NCBI RefSeq assembly: GCF_009765995.1
Contig: NZ_LMUI01000029.1
Location: 33,065-97,064 of the forward strand
Source: Methylocapsa sp. S129
GTDB taxonomy: Bacteria > Pseudomonadota > Alphaproteobacteria > Rhizobiales > Beijerinckiaceae
DNA length: 64,000 bases
Reading direction: 5' to 3'
Shown: in pieces, positions 37,001 to 44,870 of the stretch
Layout: each line of letters starts with the position of its first letter
Position numbering within the stretch: position 1 is the stretch's first letter
Translations under genes and position numbers: made by a program
Notes under the pieces: generated by a model
The model's database searches: none
What the model was told of the DNA's origin: nothing
The model's input: only the letters and a program-made list of their open reading frames with translations

Positions 37001-37310
37001 CCTTCCTGATGAGGTCCTCAGTGTCCGGCTCGCCCCGTCTCTTCCTGGGAAAGATGAAGTCCCGGCCGTCGACGCAGAGCTCAAGTTCCTGCGCATATTC
37101 TTTGGGTAGCCCCGGGCGTCGATGGAATCCTTCAAGGATAGCCTCGACCTCCCGAACCAGGTCTCCATCCGGGTCGGTCGCATGGGTCGCGAAGGCGTCG
37201 AAAGCGAAATCTTTCCCTCTTCCCGATGACCCACGCGGGACCGCAGTACCCGTTACAATGGGTTCGGCCGTAGCGGCTGCCGGGCGTTGCCGGACAGTTT
37301 CGGCGTTCAT
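34095..37310 (-). CDS. TIR - membrane helix - WD40 receptor-like protein (1)
   Basis: 1071 residues from ATG 37310 (GGTGGAG upstream). Residues about 35-150 form a TIR-like domain (FDAFATHATDPDGDLVREVE, SRCLIIFVGSSSRDHPWINR) with W128 and E132. A highly basic segment (ERQERAKRRRERM) runs into one membrane helix at about 266-287 (TIAGALLLAGALLGAIYLNY). The remaining about 780 residues are beta-propeller/WD40-like repeats (e.g. IVGTDHGLRLVTL, FSATGAAVYTFGDDGQVRVS). The tail carries the Cys pair SAACARW...VELC seen in the other two receptors. Arg-rich residues before the helix suggest the TIR is cytosolic and the propeller external. It is divergent from the TIR/patatin operon. Confidence 0.85.
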   Translation of the reverse strand: MNAETVRQRPAAATAEPIVTGTAVPRGSSGRGKDFAFDAFATHATDPDGDLVREVEAILEGFHRRPGLPKEYAQELELCVDGRDFIFPRKRRGEPDTEDLIRKVIREYQARSRCLIIFVGSSSRDHPWINREIEWWEEVRPDGPVYLAVTHAHSPYDVELFTPKALSARGGQDLPLFFDLRGYYTSSRWSWRTLVAMLRGRTGRPESLRLAALSWKKIRRFGEETAKLAAQLVSDKLGAAVAVSDLEEAYAEAERQERAKRRRERMLTIAGALLLAGALLGAIYLNYQHVWREKVEAWTRVTEDLGDSFSPALVDALAYGASAVSEGGDDASGRSLLKILNRLAPVDRTLELSGPRATEQAQTAALFRGGAMLAIGGRESILHLIETTTGHEVAALPLNAARIRSIVPITDLGSEIVVGTDHGLRLVTLKIGEGNSIQLNVEAKALETMRIGGLALDALGSRIIAGTFDGDIFTLPSRPLRDWSATLAFHVVDPRYAEGDVPSGVFGLALRGQRLFIAGIDGVFTVVHLNADAMALERQFVHPTSIFAMDASSNGGQVAIVDEKGALSIYDSGTWTRRVAEIRQPDPQSVGRNTDGAWIVSKVEDPPAVGVAFDPSGQVVAVTGHDRTVKFLLTASLAPIAVVIHKAAARGVIFSATGAAVYTFGDDGQVRVSRPFDTATGPRVAGVAGFSGRPGRSEVAAWASPAKGSTFVWRIDADRNGDPESVGSIKPDGWQGIVVADGTLFLRPSASSQVRTFAVHPDTPTSCADGLQRRAGTDGIEMVWQIMQGTVANEIATLEATAQDGPGKIRLWRIPDCHIQAEFPYQGPSRRAAVASGAVAAVEGNSVTIWAPPLSDHQQSINFETEVAGLSVGPAGEAVAVILKEGRTCLCSRSNTGQAKSECNATSITHTCKKLDLGANRNPVRIAFSTTAAFAAAVFGNGEVSLGAAASGWKFVPIAPAQLRPLEPPVAFSEDETLVAVPDGDSGIRLLDPSTSETRSLIPTPSRVSELGFINDGTHRVISLDAGVLRIFDMRRQSLISAACARWPKDILAPTYQGIPPPKSRVELCGP

Positions 37311-37705
37311 TACACTCCACCACCCGTTGCGATTTCCATCCCGCTCATCTCGGGGCGTCCTTCGCAATGACAATGCGCTCGCGGCGCGAATGCAGCAACC
37401 GCTTTCGTCGTGGAATAGAGCCACCATGCTTGATAGCAAACGCCGCCTTTGGCTCCGAGAACTTCGTGGCGGTCATTGTCTATCCTACATTGGCGAAACT
37501 TCTCGAATAGCTCTTGTCCTGGCCTCCGATTACGCGGACACTCAGCCATTGGGGGTCGGGTCGAGGCGCTCGCAGATAGGTTATGTCGGCGGACCTCTGG
37601 ACCGGCGGCGCGGCCCCTAGGGCTCGACAGGCGGTGTCGAAAATCGCCTCAATGGATAACTAAGATTCAGTTGAAAGTATAACCGGATAGACTCTGGAGG
37701 ACGAG
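37311..37705. promoter_or_regulatory. Divergent promoter region between TIR receptor 1 and the TIR/patatin operon
   Basis: A 395-base gap between two diverging transcription units, so promoters in both directions are expected. No clean -35/-10 pair could be identified. The plus-strand end has GGAGGACGAG before the TTG start of the next gene. No supported gene lies inside. Confidence 0.35.
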
Positions 37706-38308
37706 TTGACCAGACGAACCTTCTTTTCGTTTCACTACGCCGCTGACATTTGGCGAGCTATGAATGTTCGCAATTCTTGGATTGTCAAAAAAGATGAGCA
37801 AATCGATCGCGGTTTTTTTGACGCCAGCGTTTTCGAGGCCACCAAGAAGAAAGGTGACGACTTGATCAAGGCCTTTCTCCGGGACGGCCTAGACAATAGC
37901 TCTGTGACGTGTGTCCTGACCGGTACGGAGACTTGGAAGAGGCGTTGGGTGAGGTATGAGATTGTTCGAAGCGTAGTCAGACGAAACGGACTTCTGACCG
38001 TGTTGGTCCATGGGCTAAAAGATAAGGACGGACAAATCGCTGCGAAAGGATACGATCCTCTATGGCAGGTCGGCGTTTACAAGACGGCGGCTGGCATTTT
38101 CTTTGCCGAATGGAAGGACGGCAAATGGGCTAAATACGACGACTACGCTCAGTCGATATCTGCGAACGAGCTGTGGTTTGCGGCGCCCAAAGACGACAGC
38201 GTCGTTGCACTGGGAAGTCATTGCATGAGTTATGACTTTACCCCGCAAGACGGCCGCAAAGATATCGGCGGCTGGATCGAGACGGCCGCAGGCCTCGCCG
38301 GCCGATAG
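37706..38308 (+). CDS. TIR-like protein (ThsB/DUF1863 type), first gene of the patatin operon
   Basis: 200 residues. The first strand reads RRTFFSFHYAADIWRAMNVR, typical of the MTH538/ThsB subgroup rather than of classic TIRs. Next come FLRDGLDNSSVTCVLTGTET and the catalytic helix WKRRWVRYEIVRSVVRR with W81 and E85. It starts at TTG 37706 behind a clear GGAGG (six-base spacing); no in-frame ATG is better placed. It is followed after 60 bases by the patatin gene and then a TIR-WD40 gene, in the same direction. A role in producing an NAD-derived signal is inferred from the subgroup. Confidence 0.82.
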   Translation: MTRRTFFSFHYAADIWRAMNVRNSWIVKKDEQIDRGFFDASVFEATKKKGDDLIKAFLRDGLDNSSVTCVLTGTETWKRRWVRYEIVRSVVRRNGLLTVLVHGLKDKDGQIAAKGYDPLWQVGVYKTAAGIFFAEWKDGKWAKYDDYAQSISANELWFAAPKDDSVVALGSHCMSYDFTPQDGRKDIGGWIETAAGLAGR

Positions 38309-38368
38309 TCGATCCCCATGCATCGTTGGTGCATGGCGTGAAAACGATAATCGAAGGAGCCATCCCAA

Positions 38369-40882
38369 ATGTCCGCGCCAATCTCCGAGCCTAAGCCCGA
38401 CAAGCTCGCCGCGCATGACTTGCTCTCGGAACTCCGGACCCGGATAGCGACCCAACCGTTGGGCTATCAGCACGGCGACGAAGCCAGGGCCTTGGAGAGC
38501 TTAGTGGAGGTGTTCGCTTTGGCGCGAAAGGCGATGAAGGATCACCCCGGCTGTGAGAATTTCGCGCGGATGACCACGCAGATACTGAATGTCGACCTGA
38601 GACCTGTGACGGCCAAATGGCATCGGGCGGCGAGGGCCGGGCTTCTGAATTCAAAAGACGGCGCGAACGAGTTTCGCGCAGACTTGGCGAGAGTGCGTCA
38701 AAAGTTGGTAGCTTTTTCGGAAGAGCTACAGAAGATGGCCTATGGCAACTGCGAGCCCGACGCGGTTACCCCCCCGGTAATGCCGCCCGATGAAATCGAC
38801 CATTGTTTGGGATCCGTCGCTTTCGGAATCGTCGCTAATTCCTCGGAGAAAATTCCGAACGTTGCCGAGATTAACGGTGCCGAAGGGGCGGCGGTGGATG
38901 CAAGGCGCGTGCGCCACAAAATCAAGACAGCGAAAGGCGCCGATGCGGTCGGCCTCGCGCTATCGGGCGGAGGCATCAGATCTGCAACATTCTGCCTGGG
39001 CGTCGTCCAGGTCCTCGCGGAACGTGGACTCATGAAGGACGTGGACTTCCTTTCCACCGTTTCGGGCGGGGGATACACAGGCAGCTTCATTACTGCGCGC
39101 ATCGGTCAGGGACAGGACTTTGCCGCGATAGGCAGTCCTCACGGGCCAGACACCCCGTCAGTGAGGTACCTTCGGCAGAACGCCAAGTATTTGAATGCGG
39201 TCGATCTCAAGCACCGATGGTTTATGGCGACAGGCACGCTTGCCGGATTGCTCCTCAACTGGACGGCTCCGCTATGCGTGATTGCCCTTCTAGCGCTTGG
39301 GGGAGACTTAATCGCGTCTGCCGTTTCAGCCGAAATGTTGGGCTACACAGTGCCGACGCTCGCTATCGCTACTCTGGTGTTGACGCTGATCTACGGTGCT
39401 GCCTTGCGCGCCGGAGGTACCACGACCTACATTGGAAGCTGGCTTCTCGCCGGGAGCGCGGGATTGACGGTTGCGGCGCTCGCCATATTTGGAGTGGAGC
39501 GCGGGTACTTGCTATTCCATGATGCGCTTAGGGCTCACTGGTCCATCTCGAGTCTTGCTGCCGCGGCGCTCATCGCGACGCCGGCGCTCCTGCGCTATTT
39601 GCCCATATTTCGGAGCCCGGCGATTGAAAGAACCGTAATCAAGGTCGTATTAGCCGCTGCCGCCATCGTTGTGCCGGTGCTCGGGTTGATTTGCTTTTAT
39701 CTTTTGCTCGATATGAACTCGCTTTCTCCAGATCCATCGGCGTCGGTCTGGAGTCCGATGCGCTATGCCGGGGGCGTTTGGATCACCATTGCCGTTGCTG
39801 TTATCGCCGGGTTGTTCTCGCGTTTCCTTCTGAACATCAACCTAACCGGGCCGCACAAACTCTACCGCGATCAGCTGGCGCGGACATTCGTACAGGCTTC
39901 CACCGAGGACGGGGATATCCCTCTCAGCGCGGCAAACGGCTTTAATGGGGCACCTTACCACCTCATCAACGCGACCATAAACTTGCCTTCGAGTACGAGC
40001 GCTGTCTTAAGAGATCGGAGGGGTGATTTCTTTCTCTTCTCCAAGTTTTGGACCGGTGCTCGCTCGGTCGGCTATCGTCCCACCGGCGAATGGAGGTCGA
40101 ATGGAGCCGAGATCGATCTTGCGACCGCCATGGCGATCTCTGGCGCAGCCGCGTCACCCCACATGGGCCTCGAATCGAAGCCAACGCTTGCCGCCCTCCT
40201 GACATTCCTGAATATCCGCCTCGGTTTCTGGATTGCCAAGCCGCAGTCGAATAAGGGCGTGCCTGCCTTTGGATGCCTGCTAAGGGAAATGACGGGGGTC
40301 CAGATGTCCGAGCACAACGATTGGTTGAACCTTTCCGACGGCGGGCACATCGAAAACATGGGCATCTACGAGCTGCTTCGCCGGCGCTGCAAATTCATAA
40401 TCTGCGTGGACGGTGAAGCCGACCCACAATCGACCTTTCACGGACAAATGACCCTCGTGAGACACGCGCAGATCGACTTCGGCATAAGAATCGAACCCAG
40501 GTTCGACGACCTCAGGCCGGACTCGAAGTCAACTTTCAGCCGCTCTCATTCTCAGCTCTTTCGAATCCGGTATCCAGCAGACGGCGACCGCCCCAACGAG
40601 ATCGGTCTGATGCTCTCTCTGAAGCTGTCTTTAACCGGAGACGAAGCCGAATTGGTAAAGCGCTACCGGGCCATTCATCCCGATTTTCCGCATCAGTCAA
40701 CGCTCGACCAGTTTTACGACGAGGAGCAGTTCGAAGCCTATCGACAGCTTGGGGTGCACGTTGCAGAAGGAACCTTCTCCCCCGCGCTGATGACCGTGAA
40801 TTCGTCTCCACCGAGCATCGCGAATTGGTTCAGACAGCTTGCGAGCAACATGTTGGAGCCGAGCGGAGAGATATCACAATAG
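38369..40882 (+). CDS. Membrane patatin-like phospholipase, catalytic fold split by six helices
   Basis: 837 residues. The patatin oxyanion hole is at about 199-204 (LALSGGGIRSATFCLG), the nucleophile Ser232 in LSTVSGGGYTGSF and the catalytic Asp657 in LNLSDGGHIENMG. Between Ser and Asp lie about six hydrophobic segments (285-490), so the enzyme is built into the membrane. The N-terminal about 190 residues are helical and unrecognised. GAAGGAG precedes ATG 38369. It is the middle gene of TIR-like / patatin / TIR-WD40, all same strand with 60- and 41-base gaps. Patatin effectors in bacterial immunity damage the cell membrane when activated; that role is inference here. Confidence 0.88.
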   Translation: MSAPISEPKPDKLAAHDLLSELRTRIATQPLGYQHGDEARALESLVEVFALARKAMKDHPGCENFARMTTQILNVDLRPVTAKWHRAARAGLLNSKDGANEFRADLARVRQKLVAFSEELQKMAYGNCEPDAVTPPVMPPDEIDHCLGSVAFGIVANSSEKIPNVAEINGAEGAAVDARRVRHKIKTAKGADAVGLALSGGGIRSATFCLGVVQVLAERGLMKDVDFLSTVSGGGYTGSFITARIGQGQDFAAIGSPHGPDTPSVRYLRQNAKYLNAVDLKHRWFMATGTLAGLLLNWTAPLCVIALLALGGDLIASAVSAEMLGYTVPTLAIATLVLTLIYGAALRAGGTTTYIGSWLLAGSAGLTVAALAIFGVERGYLLFHDALRAHWSISSLAAAALIATPALLRYLPIFRSPAIERTVIKVVLAAAAIVVPVLGLICFYLLLDMNSLSPDPSASVWSPMRYAGGVWITIAVAVIAGLFSRFLLNINLTGPHKLYRDQLARTFVQASTEDGDIPLSAANGFNGAPYHLINATINLPSSTSAVLRDRRGDFFLFSKFWTGARSVGYRPTGEWRSNGAEIDLATAMAISGAAASPHMGLESKPTLAALLTFLNIRLGFWIAKPQSNKGVPAFGCLLREMTGVQMSEHNDWLNLSDGGHIENMGIYELLRRRCKFIICVDGEADPQSTFHGQMTLVRHAQIDFGIRIEPRFDDLRPDSKSTFSRSHSQLFRIRYPADGDRPNEIGLMLSLKLSLTGDEAELVKRYRAIHPDFPHQSTLDQFYDEEQFEAYRQLGVHVAEGTFSPALMTVNSSPPSIANWFRQLASNMLEPSGEISQ

Positions 40883-40913
40883 CCAAACAGACTTCGTCCT
40901 TCGGAGGCAAGTC

Positions 40914-40934
40914 ATGAGGCTTGATGTATGGTGA
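40914..40934 (+). other. Six-codon leader frame MRLDVW overlapping the next gene start
   Basis: GGAGG at 40903-40907 is ideally spaced from ATG 40914, but that ATG opens only a six-codon frame ending TGA 40932-40934, out of frame with the TIR-WD40 gene whose first ATG (40924) lies inside it. It may be a translated leader coupling expression to the next gene, or an accident that hides the real start. Confidence 0.3.
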
Positions 40935-43900
40935 TCGACCGCGGCGACGAGGCGGTTATGATGGCGCCATGCGGCTTCTTGGAACGGCTCACGGAATGTC
41001 ACAGGACGCGCTTCGGATCACCGCGAAGAAGGACGAGGCGGACGCGACCGGCGATATCGTCTTTCTCTGTCACAACAGTAAGGACAAGGAGTTCATCCGA
41101 AAGATTGCTGATGCGCTCGAGCTTGAATTCGGCACCCGCTTCTTCTTGGACGTTTTCACGATTCCAACTGGCGAGGAATTCATACCATGGATCGAGAAAG
41201 CGCTGGAAGAGTGCGCGACCTGCGCCATTTTTCTTGGCGCAAACGGCTGGGGCCCGACGCACCTCTGGGAAGCCGAGTTAGCTCTGGCTCGCTATCGGCG
41301 AGACCCGAGGATCGGAGTCATTCCCGTCGCACTTCCAGGCATTTCGCGCGAGGAGGCAGCGAAACTCGGCTCGGGCAAGCTCTTTCAAGATGTTAACTGG
41401 GCGGATTTCACGAAGGGTCCGAACGATAAGGAAAGCCTGGAGAAGCTTGAGGCTGCGCTCACGGGGCGGAAAACTTTGGGCTACCGTGGCCCAGCACGTT
41501 TGACGCCTTATCAAGTGAGGAGGGACGCCGATCGTTGGGAACGGTCTGGAAGAAAAGATCGAAGCATTCTCTACACCGGCAAGCAGCTAGTCGAAGCGGC
41601 CACGATGGAGCGGGACAATCCGGACGCCGTTATGGTCGCCGCCGTGACTTCCTTCCTTGCCGTTTCGCGAGAGCGAGAGCGTAACTTCTGGCGGCGGACA
41701 GCCATTGGGGCGACTGCGGTGGCAGCGGCTTTGTTGATATCTTCCGCTATTGCCGTCGCCAGTTATCTGCTAGCCGAGCAGCGTCGGCTCGCCTCCGTGT
41801 CGCGCCAACTTGCAATAGCGTCGAGCCAGGCGGCAGGCGCTGACCGGGCCTTGCTGATCGCGGCCAGAGCAGTGCTCGTAGACGATGTGCCGGAAGCGCG
41901 AGGCGCGCTGCTAGAGCAATTGCAGAATATGCGCTTCTTGAGGCGCATAGTCGGTGTCGGAAGTTATGTTGAGGCTGTCGGTCTCGGACCCGACGGTCGC
42001 TTCCTTTTTGGCACGGCCAACGGATTGCGAACCCTTGCTCGCTACAGTGCCGCACCGGCACTTTTCGACCAAACCCTTGCCTCGTCGAACGAGACGGTCA
42101 CCGCGGTAGTCGCTGCCGAGGGTAGCGTCTGGCTGGGGCATGAAAGCGGTAGCGTCAGCGTAGTCACCGGAAGCACAGAACGGACGCTCCTTGACACTTC
42201 GCGTGGCGTTCCCCCAGAGCGAGAAACGCGGATTCATGCGCTGGCCTACGACAAGTCGAAGCGACTGATCGCGGTCGGAACGGGAGCCGGACGGATCGCG
42301 ATCGTTCGACTGTCCAAAAGCGAAGCCGCAAAGGTCATCGACGAGGGAGTCGAACAGCGCATCAATTCGCTCTCGTTTGATCCTACCCGTCCGAAACTTG
42401 CGGTTGGGACCAGCGCTGGGACTATTCTCATCATCGACACCAACTCTTTCAAGGTGACGCAGGAGTACCCCCGGATAGATGGCGGCGTGCTGGCACTTGG
42501 CTACGTAAATGATGGATCACTCGCGGTCGTCGGCGGCGAGGGAAAACTGCTATTCTTCGACGGGAGAAACCCTAAGCTGGAGCGTCCAACCACCGGCGAT
42601 GGTGTACCGCTTGCGACCGCGGCGGCAATCGATCCCGTTTCGTCCCGGGTTGCAGTCGGAGACTCTGCAGGCACGATCAGACTTTACGACGCCGCCACCG
42701 GTAAGAGTACAGGAATGGAACCGTTGCTCGGCCACTCAGATTCTGTCACAGCGTTGAGCTTCGGTGCCGAAAGGGATGACTTGGCTTCCGCATCCTCGAA
42801 CGGCACAGTGGCGTTGTGGGACCTCGCGGGCCAGCAAGGACCGGCCGACGAATTGCCACAATTGAACCCTTCGCCCTTGGCCATCCGGTCCGATCGAACG
42901 GGACGAATTGTTGCAGTGTCAGCGGAACAAAGCGGCGCGGAGGTTCGCCGACTCGAGGGAACTGACTGGAAGCTTGTGGCCGACCTTGTGGCCGTGACGA
43001 AGCAGGCCGACAACGCGGGCACACTCTTCAGGGAACCCCACGCTGATGCTGAAGGATTTGTCGAAGTCGTTACGCCGATTCCGGTGATCGCAGTCGCAGA
43101 CGACGGCCGGCGTGTCGCCTGGTCGACGTCCGGCGGCGCGATCTTAGCTCTATCGACCGATGATCCGTCGCCACCGCCGGGCGTCATACGGGGGCCGGGC
43201 CGCGCAGCTGTAGAAGAGCTTGCGATTAGCGGCGATGGCGGAACCATTGCTGCGATTGAGGCGGGCGGAGCGAGAATCTCGCTTTACGAAATAGGCACAC
43301 CGAGTGGGGCGCCGTTTTCAATCACTCCGCCGGCGCCAGCAAGGTCCGCGGCTTTGGATCATGACGGAAAGCGTCTCGCAGTTGGTATGAAGGACGGCAA
43401 GATCGTGCAATATTCCGCCGTAGGCTCGCACGCATCCATCGGAGAATCGTGGTCCGCACACGCCTCCGAAGTCGCGGGCTTGATGTATTCTCGCGACGGG
43501 AACGTGATCGTAACATACGGATCCGGTGGGGGTGGTGCAGACAGGACCGTGGCGATATCGAACACTTCCGGGGCGCCGGATCCGCGGAGCCTGCCGTCTC
43601 GCCAGGCGGCCGGAAGTGTCTCCGCATTGTCGCTGGGGTTGGAGGCCGGATTACTGGCGGTTGGCGATCACGATGGTCAGGTGCTAACGTGGTCCGCAGC
43701 GGATGGGCGCTACTTTGGTCGCCTTGCCGCAGGCACAAGCGAAATCTCGGCGCTGCTGGTCGATGATGAACACGCCCGGTTGCTCACCGCGAGCGGCGAC
43801 GGTTCCATTCTGTCGTGGAGCTTAGATCCGATGCGTTGGGTGGCGCTCGCTTGCGCAAAAGCGAATCGGCCTCTAACGCGTCAGGAGTGGCGTGAGCTTC

Positions 43901-43953
43901 TGCCGGATGACGACTATGTCTCATCCTGCACAGAGAAGAAGCCACTGCGTTGA
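40924..43953 (+). CDS. TIR - membrane helix - WD40 receptor-like protein (2)
   Basis: About 1009 residues. The TIR domain covers about 44-185 (IVFLCHNSKDKEFIRKIADA, RFFLDVFTIPTGEEFIPW, ANGWGPTHLWEAELALARYR) with E118 as the likely catalytic Glu. A linker (PYQVRRDADRWERSG) and basic residues (RERERNFWRRT) lead into one membrane helix at 260-284. The C-terminal two-thirds is a WD40 propeller with canonical repeats such as GHSDSVTALSFGAERDD and NGTVALWDLAG. The tail ALACAKANRPLTRQEW...SSC is the usual end of TIR/caspase-WD40 proteins. The start is uncertain: ATG 40924, 40969 and 40996 are in frame and none has a good ribosome site. It is the last gene of the patatin operon. Confidence 0.88.
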   Translation: MYGDRPRRRGGYDGAMRLLGTAHGMSQDALRITAKKDEADATGDIVFLCHNSKDKEFIRKIADALELEFGTRFFLDVFTIPTGEEFIPWIEKALEECATCAIFLGANGWGPTHLWEAELALARYRRDPRIGVIPVALPGISREEAAKLGSGKLFQDVNWADFTKGPNDKESLEKLEAALTGRKTLGYRGPARLTPYQVRRDADRWERSGRKDRSILYTGKQLVEAATMERDNPDAVMVAAVTSFLAVSRERERNFWRRTAIGATAVAAALLISSAIAVASYLLAEQRRLASVSRQLAIASSQAAGADRALLIAARAVLVDDVPEARGALLEQLQNMRFLRRIVGVGSYVEAVGLGPDGRFLFGTANGLRTLARYSAAPALFDQTLASSNETVTAVVAAEGSVWLGHESGSVSVVTGSTERTLLDTSRGVPPERETRIHALAYDKSKRLIAVGTGAGRIAIVRLSKSEAAKVIDEGVEQRINSLSFDPTRPKLAVGTSAGTILIIDTNSFKVTQEYPRIDGGVLALGYVNDGSLAVVGGEGKLLFFDGRNPKLERPTTGDGVPLATAAAIDPVSSRVAVGDSAGTIRLYDAATGKSTGMEPLLGHSDSVTALSFGAERDDLASASSNGTVALWDLAGQQGPADELPQLNPSPLAIRSDRTGRIVAVSAEQSGAEVRRLEGTDWKLVADLVAVTKQADNAGTLFREPHADAEGFVEVVTPIPVIAVADDGRRVAWSTSGGAILALSTDDPSPPPGVIRGPGRAAVEELAISGDGGTIAAIEAGGARISLYEIGTPSGAPFSITPPAPARSAALDHDGKRLAVGMKDGKIVQYSAVGSHASIGESWSAHASEVAGLMYSRDGNVIVTYGSGGGGADRTVAISNTSGAPDPRSLPSRQAAGSVSALSLGLEAGLLAVGDHDGQVLTWSAADGRYFGRLAAGTSEISALLVDDEHARLLTASGDGSILSWSLDPMRWVALACAKANRPLTRQEWRELLPDDDYVSSCTEKKPLR

Positions 43954-44024
43954 TCAAGTAAAGTCATTAGAGGGCGACGGGATCTTTCGACGAGCACGAG
44001 GAATGACCGGGATTCCGGGAAACT

Positions 44025-44870
44025 CTATCCGGAACGGTCGGTCCTGCGTCGCTTCGTGGGTCCGGGTTTCATCCTCATGAGGCCCCGTAAGATGAGCGCT
44101 GTAGCCTCATCGATATGGACGGTCTCGGCGAGCTTCCGGTTCTCGACTGCTGTCAAACCGTTGTGAAGGTTGTTGGGGCTAAATTGTCGAACGGTCTCTA
44201 TGCCAGTCCAACTTCTCGTTGAACCTGCTCCGAGATCGTCGCGTTGGTCTATGCCCATTGCGCGCGCGATATCGGAGCTACAACCACCGAAACCGCCGAG
44301 GACAAAGAGCGGTGCGCCTCTTTCAATTTGTATCAAAGCCTCTTCGGCTATTCCCGGAAGACGGCCCTTGTATTTCGCAGTTTGGCCGCCAAGAACGATC
44401 CTCGCATCGATGTCGCATGCCATCGCGTTGCGCATCGCCGTTAGTCCATCCTCCCAGTCGCCTTGACCGAGTGGCGCAGCATCAGCCGGCCGATTGGAAA
44501 GCTTCATTTTTTTTCCGTCGGGGCTGAGAAGGACCAATTCGGCCAATCCTTCGAGCGCCATTTGCCATTTTTCTATCTGATCGGCGAGAAGCGACGTATG
44601 CACCGGCCACGCCAGATAGTTTTTAACAAGTATTCGGTTGCTGTCTTTGTTGCGCCTATAGCGGGTGACGATCTCGAACAGAAGTTCGGTAAAGCCGCCT
44701 TCCCTGAGGTCTCCGCCATAGGCCAGGGTCGCGCCGCACGCGATGAGATGTCGCGCGATCTCGGTCATCGCATCATCCAAATGCTCTTTGCCGAGTCCTA
44801 GCGCAGCCATATCGGGGCTTTCGGAAATGGAGATCCCGATGCGTCTGCCTCGAAGAAACATTGCTCTCAT
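44025..44870 (-). CDS. SLOG-superfamily (Rossmann-like) nucleotide-sensor protein
   Basis: 281 residues of the SLOG type associated with TIR genes. The nucleotide-binding features are the first strand RIGISISESPDMAALGLG, the glycine-rich LAYGGDLREGGFTELLFEIV and a second strand/loop APLFVLGGFGGCSSDIARAM. SLOG domains bind NAD-derived or other nucleotide signals; ThsA of Thoeris carries one. Here it stands alone, without SIR2 or membrane parts, so it may be a sensor or a processing enzyme. ATG 44870 overlaps the TIR-TIR stop (ATGA), so they are coupled. It is the last gene of a three-gene minus-strand unit. Confidence 0.78.
   Translation of the reverse strand: MRAMFLRGRRIGISISESPDMAALGLGKEHLDDAMTEIARHLIACGATLAYGGDLREGGFTELLFEIVTRYRRNKDSNRILVKNYLAWPVHTSLLADQIEKWQMALEGLAELVLLSPDGKKMKLSNRPADAAPLGQGDWEDGLTAMRNAMACDIDARIVLGGQTAKYKGRLPGIAEEALIQIERGAPLFVLGGFGGCSSDIARAMGIDQRDDLGAGSTRSWTGIETVRQFSPNNLHNGLTAVENRKLAETVHIDEATALILRGLMRMKPGPTKRRRTDRSG

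Noticed and set aside
44005-44039. Hairpin GACCG...CGGTC as a terminator between TIR receptor 2 and the SLOG gene
   Set aside because: The stem is interrupted by a bulge, has no T-run on either side and overlaps the SLOG coding end.
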